A DNA stretch of 64,000 nucleotides from DATFDN01 sp963767645 (GCA_963767645.1 CAVYEW010000018.1:186001-250000); one strand, 5' to 3'. Positions 37,791-46,693 are shown, numbered from the stretch's first letter. Program-made: numbers and translations. The notes: a model not told the origin generated them from the letters alone.

Positions 37791-37844
37791 GGATCGCGGT
37801 AGTCTCCCGCGAGGGATGACCAGGCATCGCGCGGGCAGTCAGGA
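37712..37844 (+). repeat. dppD-end repeat, copy 1
   Basis: The last part of the DppD-type gene plus ~55 bp of spacer. The same order of sequence, with scattered substitutions and a 4-bp gap (roughly four in five bases shared by eye), is found at 39227-39355 before the MFS gene. Both copies are in direct orientation and bracket the minus-strand PhyH-like gene. Confidence 0.7.
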
Positions 37845-37845
37845 G

Positions 37846-38789
37846 TCAGGCGACCAGCAGGCGGCTCACGTACCGATCGATGCCGAGGCCGGGTGCGGCG
37901 GCCACCGGCATGGGACGGTAGAGGAACGCGAACACCGGCAGGAGCGAGGTACCTGGAGCTGTAGGATCAGCCTGGCCCCGGTCGTTGGAACCGCCCCGCG
38001 ATGGATGCCGTATGTGTCGGCGAAGAAATTTGTGCCGCGCGGCCCGGCGATCATCCGCACGCTCTCCCGTCCGTGCAGGCGCTCGATTTCCTCCGCCGTA
38101 TACGGGCGCTCCAACAAGCGTCCGGCGGTGCGGTGGGAGCCGGCCACGAACTCGTGTGGGCCCGATCCAGCGTCAACGTCGGTCAGATAGACGAACAGCT
38201 TGAGAAAGCGCCAGTCGTCTGGGTCGCGGTGGAAGCGCTGGACGCCCGCCGCCCCCGCTTCTGCCGCGCTCTCTTTGCCGGCGGGAAAGGACCAGCGGAT
38301 GCCGATGCTGGAGAGCGTCGGCCGGCAACCCAGGTAAGCGGTGACGACTCGCAGCACCCTGGGGTGATTGGCCAGCGCCAGGACGTGCGGGCACCGGAGC
38401 ACGGTCTCCAGCGGGTAGGAGGCCATCCTCGTCCCGGCAGGTCTGTCCTCCACCTGAAAGCGGCGGCGATCCGGGCCGACTGCCTCCTGGTCTCGGAGGA
38501 ACGCGACGCTCTCCGCCAGCATCGGCCCGGTGAGCAGAGGATCGGCCAGGGCGAAGCCGTCGCGGGCGAGCGACACAAGGATGCCGGGCTCCTGCCCGAT
38601 CATTCCCGGGGGCGCAGTCGGCGTGTCAGGCGACGCTGCTGCTCGGTGCCGGAGCTTGATGCCAGTTGCAATAGCGCGCGACACAAGCCGGCGCAGGCCA
38701 GGATATGGCACCAGGCGCTGGCTGAGGTACAAGGCCGCGCGGGCGGGACGGAACCCAGGTCCAGGGTTCAAGCGTGCGTACTCCAGCAT
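37846..38789 (-). pseudogene. Phytanoyl-CoA dioxygenase-family protein, C-terminus frameshifted
   Basis: A 2-oxoglutarate/Fe(II) dioxygenase of the PhyH group: iron ligands in QRFHRDPDDWRFLKLFVYL (His-x-Asp) and the distal His in ADTYGIHRGAVP, with the 2-oxoglutarate Arg just after (TTGARLILQLQV). After LQLQV the frame ends in a non-natural basic/proline tail at 37866. The neighbouring frame gives TSLLPVFAFLYRPMPVA and then GLGIDRYVSRLLVA, ending at 37846, a better C-terminus. One base seems to be missing near 37953. The catalytic core is complete, so the as-written protein might still be active. It is inserted against the direction of the surrounding ABC genes. Confidence 0.82.
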
Positions 38790-39226
38790 GATGCACCTTC
38801 TGTAGTTCTAGTGTTGGTAATTCGACCGTCCTGACCATGGCGCCCGGCGCGCTCGGCCACGACTGGTCCCGGGAGGCCCGTTGTCGGCCGGCACCGGTCA
38901 CACAGAGCGCCACCTCTGCATCACGAGCAGGCCCGTGGGGCGACGCCGAGCGACGCCAGGCTTGCAGGACAAAGGGGACCTATCCGGGTTAAAATCGACA
39001 CCGAAGGTGCCCGCACCAGGGTGGTGGCCGCGCCAACTGCCGCCACGAGGGCGACCAGGAGGGTGCGGGATTGCTGGGTCATGATGGCGTCGCCTTGTCT
39101 AAGACTGTTTGACACTTTATTTAAAACTGAATCGAGACAATATTTTTTTGGCAATATCACGGATCACCAATTCGTAACTCCGCTGCACGCCCGGACCCCT
39201 GGCCTCGGCACCTGGCAGCAGGTAAC
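38790..39226. other. 437-bp gap with a possible short secreted-protein relic
   Basis: No complete gene is seen. On the minus strand an ATG at 39082 opens MTQQSRTLLVALVAAVGAA, a good signal-peptide start, but the frame loses character after ~30 codons, so it may be the head of a lost secreted protein. The stretch 39100-39165 is markedly AT-rich compared with its surroundings. The gap lies between the PhyH gene and the second dppD-end repeat. Confidence 0.4.
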
Positions 39227-39355
39227 GCCTGCCTGCCGTCGCTGACCCGTCCGCGCGGCTCGCCACGCTGGCGCGCGATCCGGCCTGGGCCGAAGCACGA
39301 TGATCGCGATAGTCTTTGGCGAGGGATGGCCGGGATCACGCGCCGTCCGGGAGGA
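39227..39355 (+). repeat. dppD-end repeat, copy 2 (gene fragment)
   Basis: A diverged direct copy of 37712-37844. It encodes CLPSLTRPR, then after a 4-bp loss ARLATLARDPAWAEAR with a stop at about 39301-39303, followed by a spacer like that after the intact gene. It is a relic of a DppD C-terminus directly upstream of the MFS gene. It marks where the dppD-MFS order was broken or where two related operons recombined. Confidence 0.7.
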
Positions 39356-39361
39356 GCCTCT

Positions 39362-40669
39362 ATGACCCGAACCCAAGCGTCCCCCCGCGTGCGGCGGGTG
39401 CAGCGGTCGGCACTGACCATGCTGGTCATCGCCGGCACGCTGAACTACCTCGACCGCTCCACGCTCTCGATTGCCAATCCGCTGATCCGGCAGGAGCTGG
39501 GGCTTTCCATTGCCGACATGGGCCTGCTGCTCTCGGCGTTCCTGTGGGCCTATGCGTTCTCGCAGCTGCCGGGCGGGGCGCTGGTCGATCGGGTCGGGCC
39601 GCACCGGCTGCTCGCCGCCGGGCTCGGCCTGTGGTCGCTGGCGCAGGCCGCTGCCGGGTTCGTCACCAGCTTCTGGCAGTTCTCCGTCGCCCGCGTGTTC
39701 CTCGGGATGGGGGAGGCGCCGATGTTCTCCTCCGCCGTCCGCGTGGTGCGGGATTGGTACAATGTCCGCGACCGCGGGCTGCCCACCGGGATCTGGAACT
39801 GCACCTCCTCGCTCGGGCCGGCGATCGCGCCGCCGATCCTGACCGCGCTGATGCTGGGGCTGGGCTGGCGCTGGATGTTCATCGTGATGGGCGTGGCCGG
39901 GCTGGCGGTCACGGCGCTGTGGTACGTGCTGTACCGCGACGCCGCGGAATATGCGTTCGAGCCGGAGGAGCAGCGCTATCTGCGGGAAGGCGAGGAGGCC
40001 CCCGCCACCAACCGCGTCACCCTGAGCGAATGGGCGCAGCTGTTCCGCTTCCGCACCACCTGGGGGCTGATCCTGGGCTTCTTCGGCGTGGTGTACATGG
40101 GCTGGCTCTACCTGGCTTGGCTGCCGGGCTATTTCGAAATCCAGCGCCATATGTCGATCCCGAAGACCGGATGGGTCTCGGCGATACCGTTCGCCTTCGG
40201 CGTGGTCGGCAGCATCGGCGGCGGCGCGATCGCCGACCGGCTGATGGCGGCCGGATTTTCCCCGATCAACAGCCGCAAACTGCCGGTGATCGTCGGGCTG
40301 CTGGGCATGGCCGGGTTCACCGTCGTCGCGGCCGAGACGCCGAGCAACACGATCGCCGTCGCCTGCATCTCGGCCGCGCTGATGTTCGGCGCCTGCGCGA
40401 GCGGGATGTCTTGGGCGCTGGCGAGCGTCGCCGCGCCGTCCAACTGCACCGCCTCGCTCGGGGCGATCCAGAATTTCGGCGGCTATCTGGGCGGCGCGCT
40501 GGCGCCCACCATCACCGGATTCATCGTCCAGGGCACCGGCAGCTTCGTGCCGGCACTGCTGGTGAGCGCGGGAATCGGGCTCGTTTCCGCGCTGATGTAC
40601 CTGGTGGTGATCCGCGCCGAGCCGATCACCTCGTCGGAGCTGGGAGTGCTGGTGCGTCCGGCGGTGTGA
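39362..40669 (+). CDS. MFS transporter, anion:cation symporter (ACS) family
   Basis: 435 residues from the ATG at 39362 behind GGGAGGAG. Twelve helices. The TM1 signature NYLDRSTLSIANPLIRQELGLS and the TM4-5 region RVFLGMGEAPMFSSAVRVVRDWY are typical of the ACS family (hexuronate, glucarate, phthalate carriers). GFFGVVYMGWLYLAWLPGY opens the second half. It sits between the two ATPase genes of the peptide-type importer, so the substrate may be an organic anion related to what that importer or the downstream hydrolase handles. Confidence 0.9.
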   Translation: MTRTQASPRVRRVQRSALTMLVIAGTLNYLDRSTLSIANPLIRQELGLSIADMGLLLSAFLWAYAFSQLPGGALVDRVGPHRLLAAGLGLWSLAQAAAGFVTSFWQFSVARVFLGMGEAPMFSSAVRVVRDWYNVRDRGLPTGIWNCTSSLGPAIAPPILTALMLGLGWRWMFIVMGVAGLAVTALWYVLYRDAAEYAFEPEEQRYLREGEEAPATNRVTLSEWAQLFRFRTTWGLILGFFGVVYMGWLYLAWLPGYFEIQRHMSIPKTGWVSAIPFAFGVVGSIGGGAIADRLMAAGFSPINSRKLPVIVGLLGMAGFTVVAAETPSNTIAVACISAALMFGACASGMSWALASVAAPSNCTASLGAIQNFGGYLGGALAPTITGFIVQGTGSFVPALLVSAGIGLVSALMYLVVIRAEPITSSELGVLVRPAV

Positions 40670-40679
40670 GGGCGGCGGG

Positions 40680-41438
40680 GTGATCGAGGTGCGGGATTTG
40701 CGCGTGCGCTTCGGCGCCACCGAGGCGGTGCGCGGGGTCTCTTTCGCTGTCCCGCGAGGCGGGAGCTTCGGCATCGTCGGCGAGAGCGGGTCCGGCAAGT
40801 CCACCGTGCTGCGCGCCCTGTCCGGGCTGAACCCCGACTGGTCGGGCGTGATGCGGGTCGCCGGGCAGGGGCTCGGGCCGCGGCGGGGGCGGGCGTTCCA
40901 TCGCCGCGTGCAGATGGTGTTCCAGGACCCGTACGGCTCGTTGCATCCGCGCCAGACCGTGGATCGCGCGCTGTCGGAGCCGCTGGTCGTGCATGGCATG
41001 GACGAGATCGACACGCGCGTGCCGCGCGCTTTGGCCGAAGTCGCCCTGGCACCGGAGGCGCGGTTCCGCTACCCGCACCAGCTTTCCGGTGGCCAGCGCC
41101 AGCGCGTCGCCATCGCCCGCGCGCTGATGGCCGAGCCGGAGGTGCTGCTGCTAGACGAGCCGACCAGCGCGCTCGACGTGTCGGTGCAGGCCGAGGTGCT
41201 GAACCTGCTGGCGGACCTGCAGCGGCGGCGGGGCCTGACCTACGTGCTGGTGAGCCACAACCTCGCGGTCGTGGCGCATCTCTGCCCGGTGATCGGCGTG
41301 ATGCAGGCCGGGTTGATGGTGGAGCAGATCGGCGTCGAGGATCTGCGTGCAGGCAGGACCGCGCATCCGCACACGGCGCAGTTGCGCGCGCTGAGCGTGG
41401 AGCTGGAAGACCCGGAAGTAGCGGCGGAGACCTTGTGA
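40680..41438 (+). CDS. ABC transporter ATP-binding protein (DppF/OppF type)
   Basis: 252 residues from a GTG at 40680, 10 bp after the MFS stop. Walker A FGIVGESGSGKSTVLRALSG, Q-loop MVFQDPYGSLHPRQTVD (the DppF-type wording), signature LSGGQRQRVAIARALM, Walker B VLLLDEPTSALDVSVQ and VSHNLAVV. It pairs with the DppD-type protein; together with the single DppC-type permease they make an incomplete importer within this window. Confidence 0.9.
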   Translation: MIEVRDLRVRFGATEAVRGVSFAVPRGGSFGIVGESGSGKSTVLRALSGLNPDWSGVMRVAGQGLGPRRGRAFHRRVQMVFQDPYGSLHPRQTVDRALSEPLVVHGMDEIDTRVPRALAEVALAPEARFRYPHQLSGGQRQRVAIARALMAEPEVLLLDEPTSALDVSVQAEVLNLLADLQRRRGLTYVLVSHNLAVVAHLCPVIGVMQAGLMVEQIGVEDLRAGRTAHPHTAQLRALSVELEDPEVAAETL

Positions 41439-41483
41439 GTGTGCGGAACTGGACTACATTCCGGTTTGCCACGGAGCGGACAC

Positions 41484-42011
41484 ATGCCGAAGATTGCCCG
41501 GAGTGCGCGCTTCGCGATTGCCACGGGCCCCGATCAGCTCGATGCCTCCCGCTTCAGGCCGGAGAACCGGCGCCGGCTCAGCGCCCCGGCGCTGCGGACC
41601 TTCCTGGCGATCGCCGATCATTGGGGGCTGAGGGAGGAGGAGCGGCGGCTGATCCTCGGCCTGCCGTCGCGGTCCACCTATCACAACTGGGTGCGGACGG
41701 TCCGCGCCAACGGCGACATCACCCTGGACGTGGACGTGCTGATCCGGCTTTCGGCGGTGCTCGGCATCTACCAGGCTTTGCGCATCCTGCATTCCACGGA
41801 GCAGGACGGGGCCGAGTGGCTGCGGCGTCCGCACGCGGCGCCGGTGTTCGGCGGCCTTCCGCCGCTGGCGCTGCTCACCAGCGGCACCCAGGACGGGCTG
41901 CTCGCGGTACGGCGCTTCCTGGATGGCGCACGGGGCGGGATGTACATGCCGCCCAATACGGTGGACGCCGCGTTCATGCCCTACAGCGACGCCGATATCG
42001 TCCTGAGATGA
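41484..42011 (+). CDS. Xre/MbcA/ParS-type antitoxin with toxin-binding domain
   Basis: 175 residues from the ATG at 41484 (GGAGCGG upstream). An N-terminal HTH of the Xre-like type (LSAPALRTFLAIADHWGL, EEERRLILGLPSRSTYHNWV) is followed by the DUF2384 toxin-binding part (DVDVLIRLSAVLGIYQALRIL and, near the end, APVFGGLPPLALLTSGTQDGLLAVRRFLDGARGG). This is the antitoxin of Xre-RES pairs and binds its own promoter. Its stop overlaps the toxin start (ATGA), the usual coupling for these modules. Confidence 0.9.
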   Translation: MPKIARSARFAIATGPDQLDASRFRPENRRRLSAPALRTFLAIADHWGLREEERRLILGLPSRSTYHNWVRTVRANGDITLDVDVLIRLSAVLGIYQALRILHSTEQDGAEWLRRPHAAPVFGGLPPLALLTSGTQDGLLAVRRFLDGARGGMYMPPNTVDAAFMPYSDADIVLR

Positions 42012-42679
42012 GGCGGGCGCGCGCCCCGGCGCCGCATCCCTCGCTTCGGCTGATTCCCTCGCGGTTCCCGCCCATCGTTCCGTTTGAGACCGTCGCGACG
42101 GCCGCGGACCTGGAAGCGGTGATGGAGCTTGTCGGCTGGACCAACGACCGGCTGCTGGCCGAGCGGGTCGCCCGGCTGCCCCGCGGGGAGTGGGTGTACG
42201 GCCGTCCCAATGCCAGCATCGTCATGGCCGCCTTCCTGCACCCCGCGCCGGGTGGGATGCGCTTCAACGGCCCGGACCTCGGCGCCTGGTATGCTGCCGC
42301 CGCGCTGGTCACGGCTTCGGCCGAGGTCGGGCATCATCTGCGGCGCGAGGCGGCCGCCACCGGATTGCCGGAGCTGCGCCGGCAGTACCGATGCTATGTG
42401 GCGCGGCTGGCAGGAGCCTATCTCGACATTCGCGGGCAGGAGGGCGCGCTGGCGGATATCTACGCGCCCGACAGCTACGCCGCCTCGCAGATATTCGGCG
42501 AGGCGGAGCGGGCTTCTGGCGGCGCCGGCATCCTGTACGACAGCGTCCGCCACCAGGGCGGCCTGAACCTCGTCGCGCACCGGCCGCGCAACGTGCAGGA
42601 CGTGGTCCAGGCCGACCACGTTGAGATCACGGTGCGCGCCGCCGAGCGGCGCATCGACGTGCGGAGGCTGACGGCCTAG
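42008..42679 (+). CDS. RES-domain toxin
   Basis: A 223-residue RES protein. The conserved triad can be placed: Arg in LRLIPSRFPPIVPFE, Glu in ALVTASAEVGHHLRRE and Ser in GILYDSVRHQGGLN. RES toxins resemble ADP-ribosyltransferases and deplete NAD+ when not held by their Xre partner. The first ~15 residues are basic and proline-rich. It is read directly from the antitoxin gene by an ATGA overlap, and the hydrolase gene follows 8 bp later, so the toxin pair is embedded in the metabolic operon. Confidence 0.9.
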   Translation: MRRARAPAPHPSLRLIPSRFPPIVPFETVATAADLEAVMELVGWTNDRLLAERVARLPRGEWVYGRPNASIVMAAFLHPAPGGMRFNGPDLGAWYAAAALVTASAEVGHHLRREAAATGLPELRRQYRCYVARLAGAYLDIRGQEGALADIYAPDSYAASQIFGEAERASGGAGILYDSVRHQGGLNLVAHRPRNVQDVVQADHVEITVRAAERRIDVRRLTA

Positions 42680-42687
42680 GAGGCGGC

Positions 42688-43974
42688 ATGGCCATGATCG
42701 ACTGGGCCGCGCTGCGGGCGGCGGTAGAGGCAGAGCGGGGGCGTGCCGTCGCGCTGTTCGACCGGCTGCGCGAGGATGGCGCCGATCCGCCGGGCGTCTC
42801 GCGCGACCCGTACGGCGCCGGCGAGCAGCGCGCGCACGCGACGATTGCCGAGGAGGCTGCGCGTCTGGAGCTGGAGGTTTCGCGCGATGCCGCCGCCAAT
42901 CTCTACATGACCCTGGCAGGGCGCGACCGTGCCGCGCCCGCTGTCATGACGGGCTCGCATCTCGACTCCGTCCCGCATGGCGGCAATTTCGACGGCGCGG
43001 CGGGTGTCGTGGCCGGGCTGGTCGCGGCGGCCGCGCTGCGTCGGCTTGACATGACGCCGTCCTGCGACTTGACGGTGATGGCGATCCGCGCCGAGGAGAG
43101 CATCTGGTTCCAGGTCTCCTATATCGGCAGCCGGGGCGCGCTCGGCACGTTGCCCGAGGGCGCGCTGGCCGCGCGGCGGCGCGACACCGGGCGCACGCTG
43201 GCCGAGCACATGGAAGAATGCGGCGGCAATCCGAAGGCGCTGGAGGCCGGCGCCCGGCATCTCGATCCCGCACGGCTGCGCGGCTTCGTCGAGCTGCATA
43301 TCGAGCAGGCGCCAGGCCTGGTCGAGGCCGGGCGGCCGCTCGGGATCTGCACCGGCATCCCCGGCAATTTTCGCTTTCCCGACATGCGGATCGACGGCAG
43401 CCATGACCATGTCGGCCTGCCGCGCCGGTTCCGGCGCGACGCGGCCCTCGCGGGCGCCGAGTTCGCCGTGGCGCTCGACCGGCTATGGGCAGCGCGGGAC
43501 GTGCGCAGCGTGCCAATGGCTTGCACGATTGGGCAGTTCCACACCGACCCGGCGGTGCATGGCCTGACCATCGTGCCCGGCGCCTTCCATCTCAGCCTGG
43601 ATGTGCGCGCCTACGATCCCGAGGTGCTGACGGAGCTGGAGCGCGAGATTGTCGGCATCGCGCAAGGCGTCGAGCAGCGGCGCGGCGTCCGCTTCCACTT
43701 CGGCCCGCGCGCTGCCGCGGCGATCGGCCCGGTCGATCCGGCGATCCGGGTCAGCCTGACACGCGCCGCCGCCGCCCTGGGACTGCCGGCGATCGAGCTG
43801 GGCAGCCCGGCCTCCCACGACGCCGCGGCGTTCGCGGCCGCGGGCGTGAAGATGGGCATGATCTTCATTCGCAACGAGAACGGCAGCCACAACCCGCGCG
43901 AGGCGATGACGATGGATGATTTCCTGGCGGGAGCGGCCGTGCTGACGGGCTGGCTGGCGGAGGTAGTTGGGTGA
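42688..43974 (+). CDS. N-carbamoyl-L-amino-acid hydrolase/allantoate amidohydrolase (M20 family)
   Basis: A 428-residue Zn amidohydrolase of the hydantoinase/carbamoylase family. Metal and catalytic motifs: VMTGSHLDSVPHGGNFDGAAG (His and Asp ligands), VMAIRAEESIWF (Glu pair), ELHIEQAPGLVEAGRPLGI, and the C-terminal IRNENGSHNPREAMTMDDF (His ligand). It frees an amino acid from an N-carbamoyl compound, or splits allantoate/ureidoglycolate-type compounds. It ends the importer operon, which suggests carbamoylated or peptide-like substrates are imported. An internally deleted near-identical copy lies at 46871-47105. Confidence 0.9.
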   Translation: MAMIDWAALRAAVEAERGRAVALFDRLREDGADPPGVSRDPYGAGEQRAHATIAEEAARLELEVSRDAAANLYMTLAGRDRAAPAVMTGSHLDSVPHGGNFDGAAGVVAGLVAAAALRRLDMTPSCDLTVMAIRAEESIWFQVSYIGSRGALGTLPEGALAARRRDTGRTLAEHMEECGGNPKALEAGARHLDPARLRGFVELHIEQAPGLVEAGRPLGICTGIPGNFRFPDMRIDGSHDHVGLPRRFRRDAALAGAEFAVALDRLWAARDVRSVPMACTIGQFHTDPAVHGLTIVPGAFHLSLDVRAYDPEVLTELEREIVGIAQGVEQRRGVRFHFGPRAAAAIGPVDPAIRVSLTRAAAALGLPAIELGSPASHDAAAFAAAGVKMGMIFIRNENGSHNPREAMTMDDFLAGAAVLTGWLAEVVG

Positions 43975-44295
43975 ACGGTGGGCAAGCGCCTATCTATGAA
44001 TGACGGTATAGCATGGCTGCCGGCGTGGCCCCGGGCGCAATGCAGAAGGGGTGGAATTCGCGACCCTTGAATGTATCGGCTAATTCACCCAGCGACGCGA
44101 CCTCAAGGAACGGGAACATCCCTCCTGCCAACGCCAAGGCGCGCTACTATGATCAAATCAATGAGCTCGCTATGATAGCCTCGCGTAACCAAAGCGCGTC
44201 CGGCAAACCCGGCGCGGTTAAGGCCTCTCAGTTGAGGATATAGCCGAGGCCCGGTACTGCAGCGCTCATTTTGCAACGCAAAGGCGGGATCAATC
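43975..44295. other. 321-bp gap without recognisable gene
   Basis: Short open frames exist on both strands but none has a ribosome site plus protein-like composition. Base composition is less GC-rich than the genes on either side. No RNA gene or clear terminator hairpin was seen. Confidence 0.5.
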
Positions 44296-44965
44296 ATGGT
44301 CGACCCTTCAGTCAAGACGACAACAGACACGCCGGAGCAGATTTCGGGCTACTGCAAGGAGCGCCAGCCACGGCGCGGCTGAGGCTGTCCAGCACAGCGC
44401 CAGCGGAGCTGAGCAGGCTGCCCGCCTGAGTGGCGAGGGGGTGCGAGAGACGGGCGAGGCCGCAGCGGACGCGATGCGGCGGGGCGTGACCGCCAGCGCC
44501 GATACGATGCGGCACCTGGGCGAGGCGGCCGCAGACTCGACGCGCCGCACCTCGAACCTGCTCGCCGACGAGCATCGCCGCTTCGTCGAGAATACGACGG
44601 AGCAGCTTGAGCGCACGGCGCGGACCGTGGCGCAAGCTGTTCAGGACCGGGCCCGCACGATGATGGTTCTGCCGCGCATCTCCGGTGCCGGCCTCGGCGA
44701 CATGCAGCAGGGAATAGAGCGCCTGGTCCAAGGTGTGATCCAGACCAACCTGCGTTCGGCCGAGCAGCTGTTCCAGCTGGTCGATACCGGCCGGTTCGTG
44801 GCCGCGCAGCAGCAGTTCGTGCGCGCTTACATCGGCACGCTCTTCGAGGGCACGACTATACCTGGTGCGTTTCGTCCGTCAGCTCGCCGATCAGGCGCTG
44901 AACACGCTGGACCGGCAGCTGGAGCAGCGCCAGCAGCAAACCCAGGGGGCCGAACGGTCCCAGGG
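44296..44965 (+). pseudogene. Phasin-like protein with two frameshifts
   Basis: The ATG at 44296 reads MVDPSVKTTTDTPEQISGY and stops early. A second frame from about 44355 gives SASHGAAEAVQHSASGAEQA, then the amphipathic-helix body with RRTSNLLADEHRRFVENTTEQ and QQQFVRAYIGTLFEGTT. After about 44859 a third frame continues LVRFVRQLADQALNTLDRQLEQ. Together they resemble phasin-family proteins that coat polyhydroxyalkanoate granules or act as helical scaffolds. The final extent is uncertain because the C-terminus runs into the CBS gene. Two one-base shifts in ~650 bp. Confidence 0.7.
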
Positions 44966-45003
44966 ATCGAGGCGGCAGAGAGCAGCGTGGCCGCGTCGCC
45001 AGC

Positions 45004-45423
45004 GTGATGCACCGCGACGTGCGCATCGCCAGCCCTGAGGACACTGTGCAGCAGGCCGCCCGCCTGATGCGCGAGGAGGACACCGGTGTCCTGCCGGTGG
45101 GCGAAGGGGACCGGCTGGTGGGCATGGTGACTGACCGTGATGTGGCGGTTCGCCTCGCCGCGGAGGGGCGCGACCCTGCGCGGACCAAGGTGCGCGAGGT
45201 GATGACGCCCGAGGTGCGCTACGTGTTCGAGGACGAGGACCTCGGCCACGTCGCGGACAACATGGCCGAACAGCAGATCCGTCGGCTGCCGGTCATGAAC
45301 CGCAACAAGCGCCTGGTCGGCGTCGTGTCGCTTATCGATCTCACGACGGTGTACCGCGATCCCCTTCCAGGCAATCCAATAACGAGACCTCCGATGCCGG
45401 AGCCAAAGCCTCGCCCGAAATGA
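45004..45423 (+). CDS. CBS-domain pair protein
   Basis: 139 residues from GTG 45004 (or ATG 45007). Two CBS motifs: VMHRDVRIASPEDTVQQAARLM to LVGMVTDRDVAVRLAA, then VREVMTPEVRYVFEDEDLGHVADNMAEQQIRRLPVMN to LVGVVSLIDLTT. Stand-alone CBS pairs bind adenine nucleotides and regulate partner proteins. Relatives usually have a few residues before the first VM-x-x-DV, and the sequence just upstream (RGRVAS) is in frame, so the native start may have been lost in the fused phasin end. Otherwise intact. Confidence 0.82.
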   Translation: MMHRDVRIASPEDTVQQAARLMREEDTGVLPVGEGDRLVGMVTDRDVAVRLAAEGRDPARTKVREVMTPEVRYVFEDEDLGHVADNMAEQQIRRLPVMNRNKRLVGVVSLIDLTTVYRDPLPGNPITRPPMPEPKPRPK

Positions 45424-45591
45424 TTCTGATGGCATCAGCCTGTCAAGCTCTCTATAACCTCTTCGTAACCTCATTTGGCTAGAATCAGCGTACGTGTTGA
45501 CGTTTTGCTGGAACCGCTCAGTCTTGCCCGACTTTGTGACAGATCAACGGCGTCCTACTTCGGTCGGTATCTTCCCTAATAGTTGGAACCC

Positions 45592-46693
45592 ATGCTCCCA
45601 GATATCCCAAGATTGGCGAGCCGGAGCTTCATCCTCGGCTTCTTTCTCCCATCTCTAGCATTTTTTTTATCTAGTCTAGCCATCTTGTCGGATTTCCGGT
45701 TTGACAATAGGATCGCTAGAATGCTGGTTGGAAAGGAAATTGAGAATGCGGCGTTTTTTTTGCTCATTACCTGGGGTTTTAGCATAGGCTTGTTAACGTC
45801 AAATCGGCCTATTTACCGAGTCTAGAGGGGTATCGCTGGCCTGTGTCTAGATGACAACGGCGTCGTAAGAAGTACGGACAACGCTTGAGGCAAGAGCTAT
45901 CGAGCTTAAGTGTTTGCACGACGGTGGCAGGCCGAGAGAGAGGCTTTTCCAGATGCAGAAGTTGAAAGGTACAAAAAAGAAGCTGGATTTACTAAAGGTA
46001 TTGCTCTTTATGGAAAGCGAGGTGATGCCTACTGCTTTCGGCAATGCTGTCAAGGCTTTTGAGATTTACTCAAATCAGGTCTATGGTGCGATGGACCAGC
46101 AATTTGGCTTCGGCTGACAGCAGTAATACCTAAAGATTTTCTATCTGACTTACAAGATGTTCATAGCCAAATTGACTTTCTTGTCAACAGTTGTTTATTT
46201 GCTATAATAGTTGGATTTGTAGCTCTTGGTCGAGCATTTTACCTCGTGCCGTGGCGCGGACTTTTCATTAGCGGGCAATTCACCATTGTCTCTTTTCTTC
46301 TCAGGTATCCTGGGATTTCCTATGCATAGCAGCTCTGTCATGGATTCTATCTTGGCTATTCTACAAATGGGCGGTTACACGTGTGCCAGCTTGGGGCCAA
46401 TTCGTCATGACTGCATCGATTGCTAATTGCCGGAATTAGCGGCCAAGCTTGGCTTTGTACTTCCCGAAAGCAATCATAAAAGATTCGAGTTTTGGAATAC
46501 ATTTAGTCAAATGGTGATATATCGTCGTGACTTCGACGACAATCTTCCATTTAAATCAGAGAAATGGCGGCAAAGGGACGCGTTCTCCAGTGCAGATGCC
46601 GGTCAGAGCAAGTCGGAAACTGAAGGCAATGATGATGCCAATAAAGACAGTGGTGATGTAGAGGAGGATGGACAGATAGCTATGCAGGAATAG
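45592..46693 (+). pseudogene. AT-rich, multiply frameshifted membrane protein gene
   Basis: A single ~1.1-kb gene is spread over all three frames. Pieces in order: an N-terminal two-helix hairpin (LGFFLPSLAFFLSSLAIL, then a second helix LLITWGFSIGLL and NRPIY); LEGYRW after a shift; WQAEREAFPDAEVERYKKEA; FGNAVKAFEIYSNQVYGA; RLTAVIPKDFLSDLQDVHSQ then DFLVNSCLFAIIVGFVALGR; WILSWLFYKWAVTRVPAWGQ; and LAAKLGFVLPESNHKRFEFW to the end at 46693. The layout (TM pair, soluble middle, TM pair, acidic tail) resembles conserved hypothetical membrane proteins of unknown function. Base composition is far lower in GC than the neighbours, pointing to transfer followed by decay. Confidence 0.65.

Noticed and set aside
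37712..39355. Target-site duplication or long terminal repeats of a transposon around the PhyH gene
   Set aside because: The copies differ at many positions, are ~130 bp, contain coding sequence of dppD, and no transposase is between them.
41435..42007. Extension of the RES toxin upstream through the antitoxin gene
   Set aside because: The frame is open but low in protein-like character; the antitoxin in the other frame has HTH and toxin-binding motifs and ends in an ATGA overlap.
45583..46117. Separate small membrane and soluble genes in the AT-rich segment
   Set aside because: The pieces join into one coherent protein order across frames, so they are fragments of a single decayed gene.
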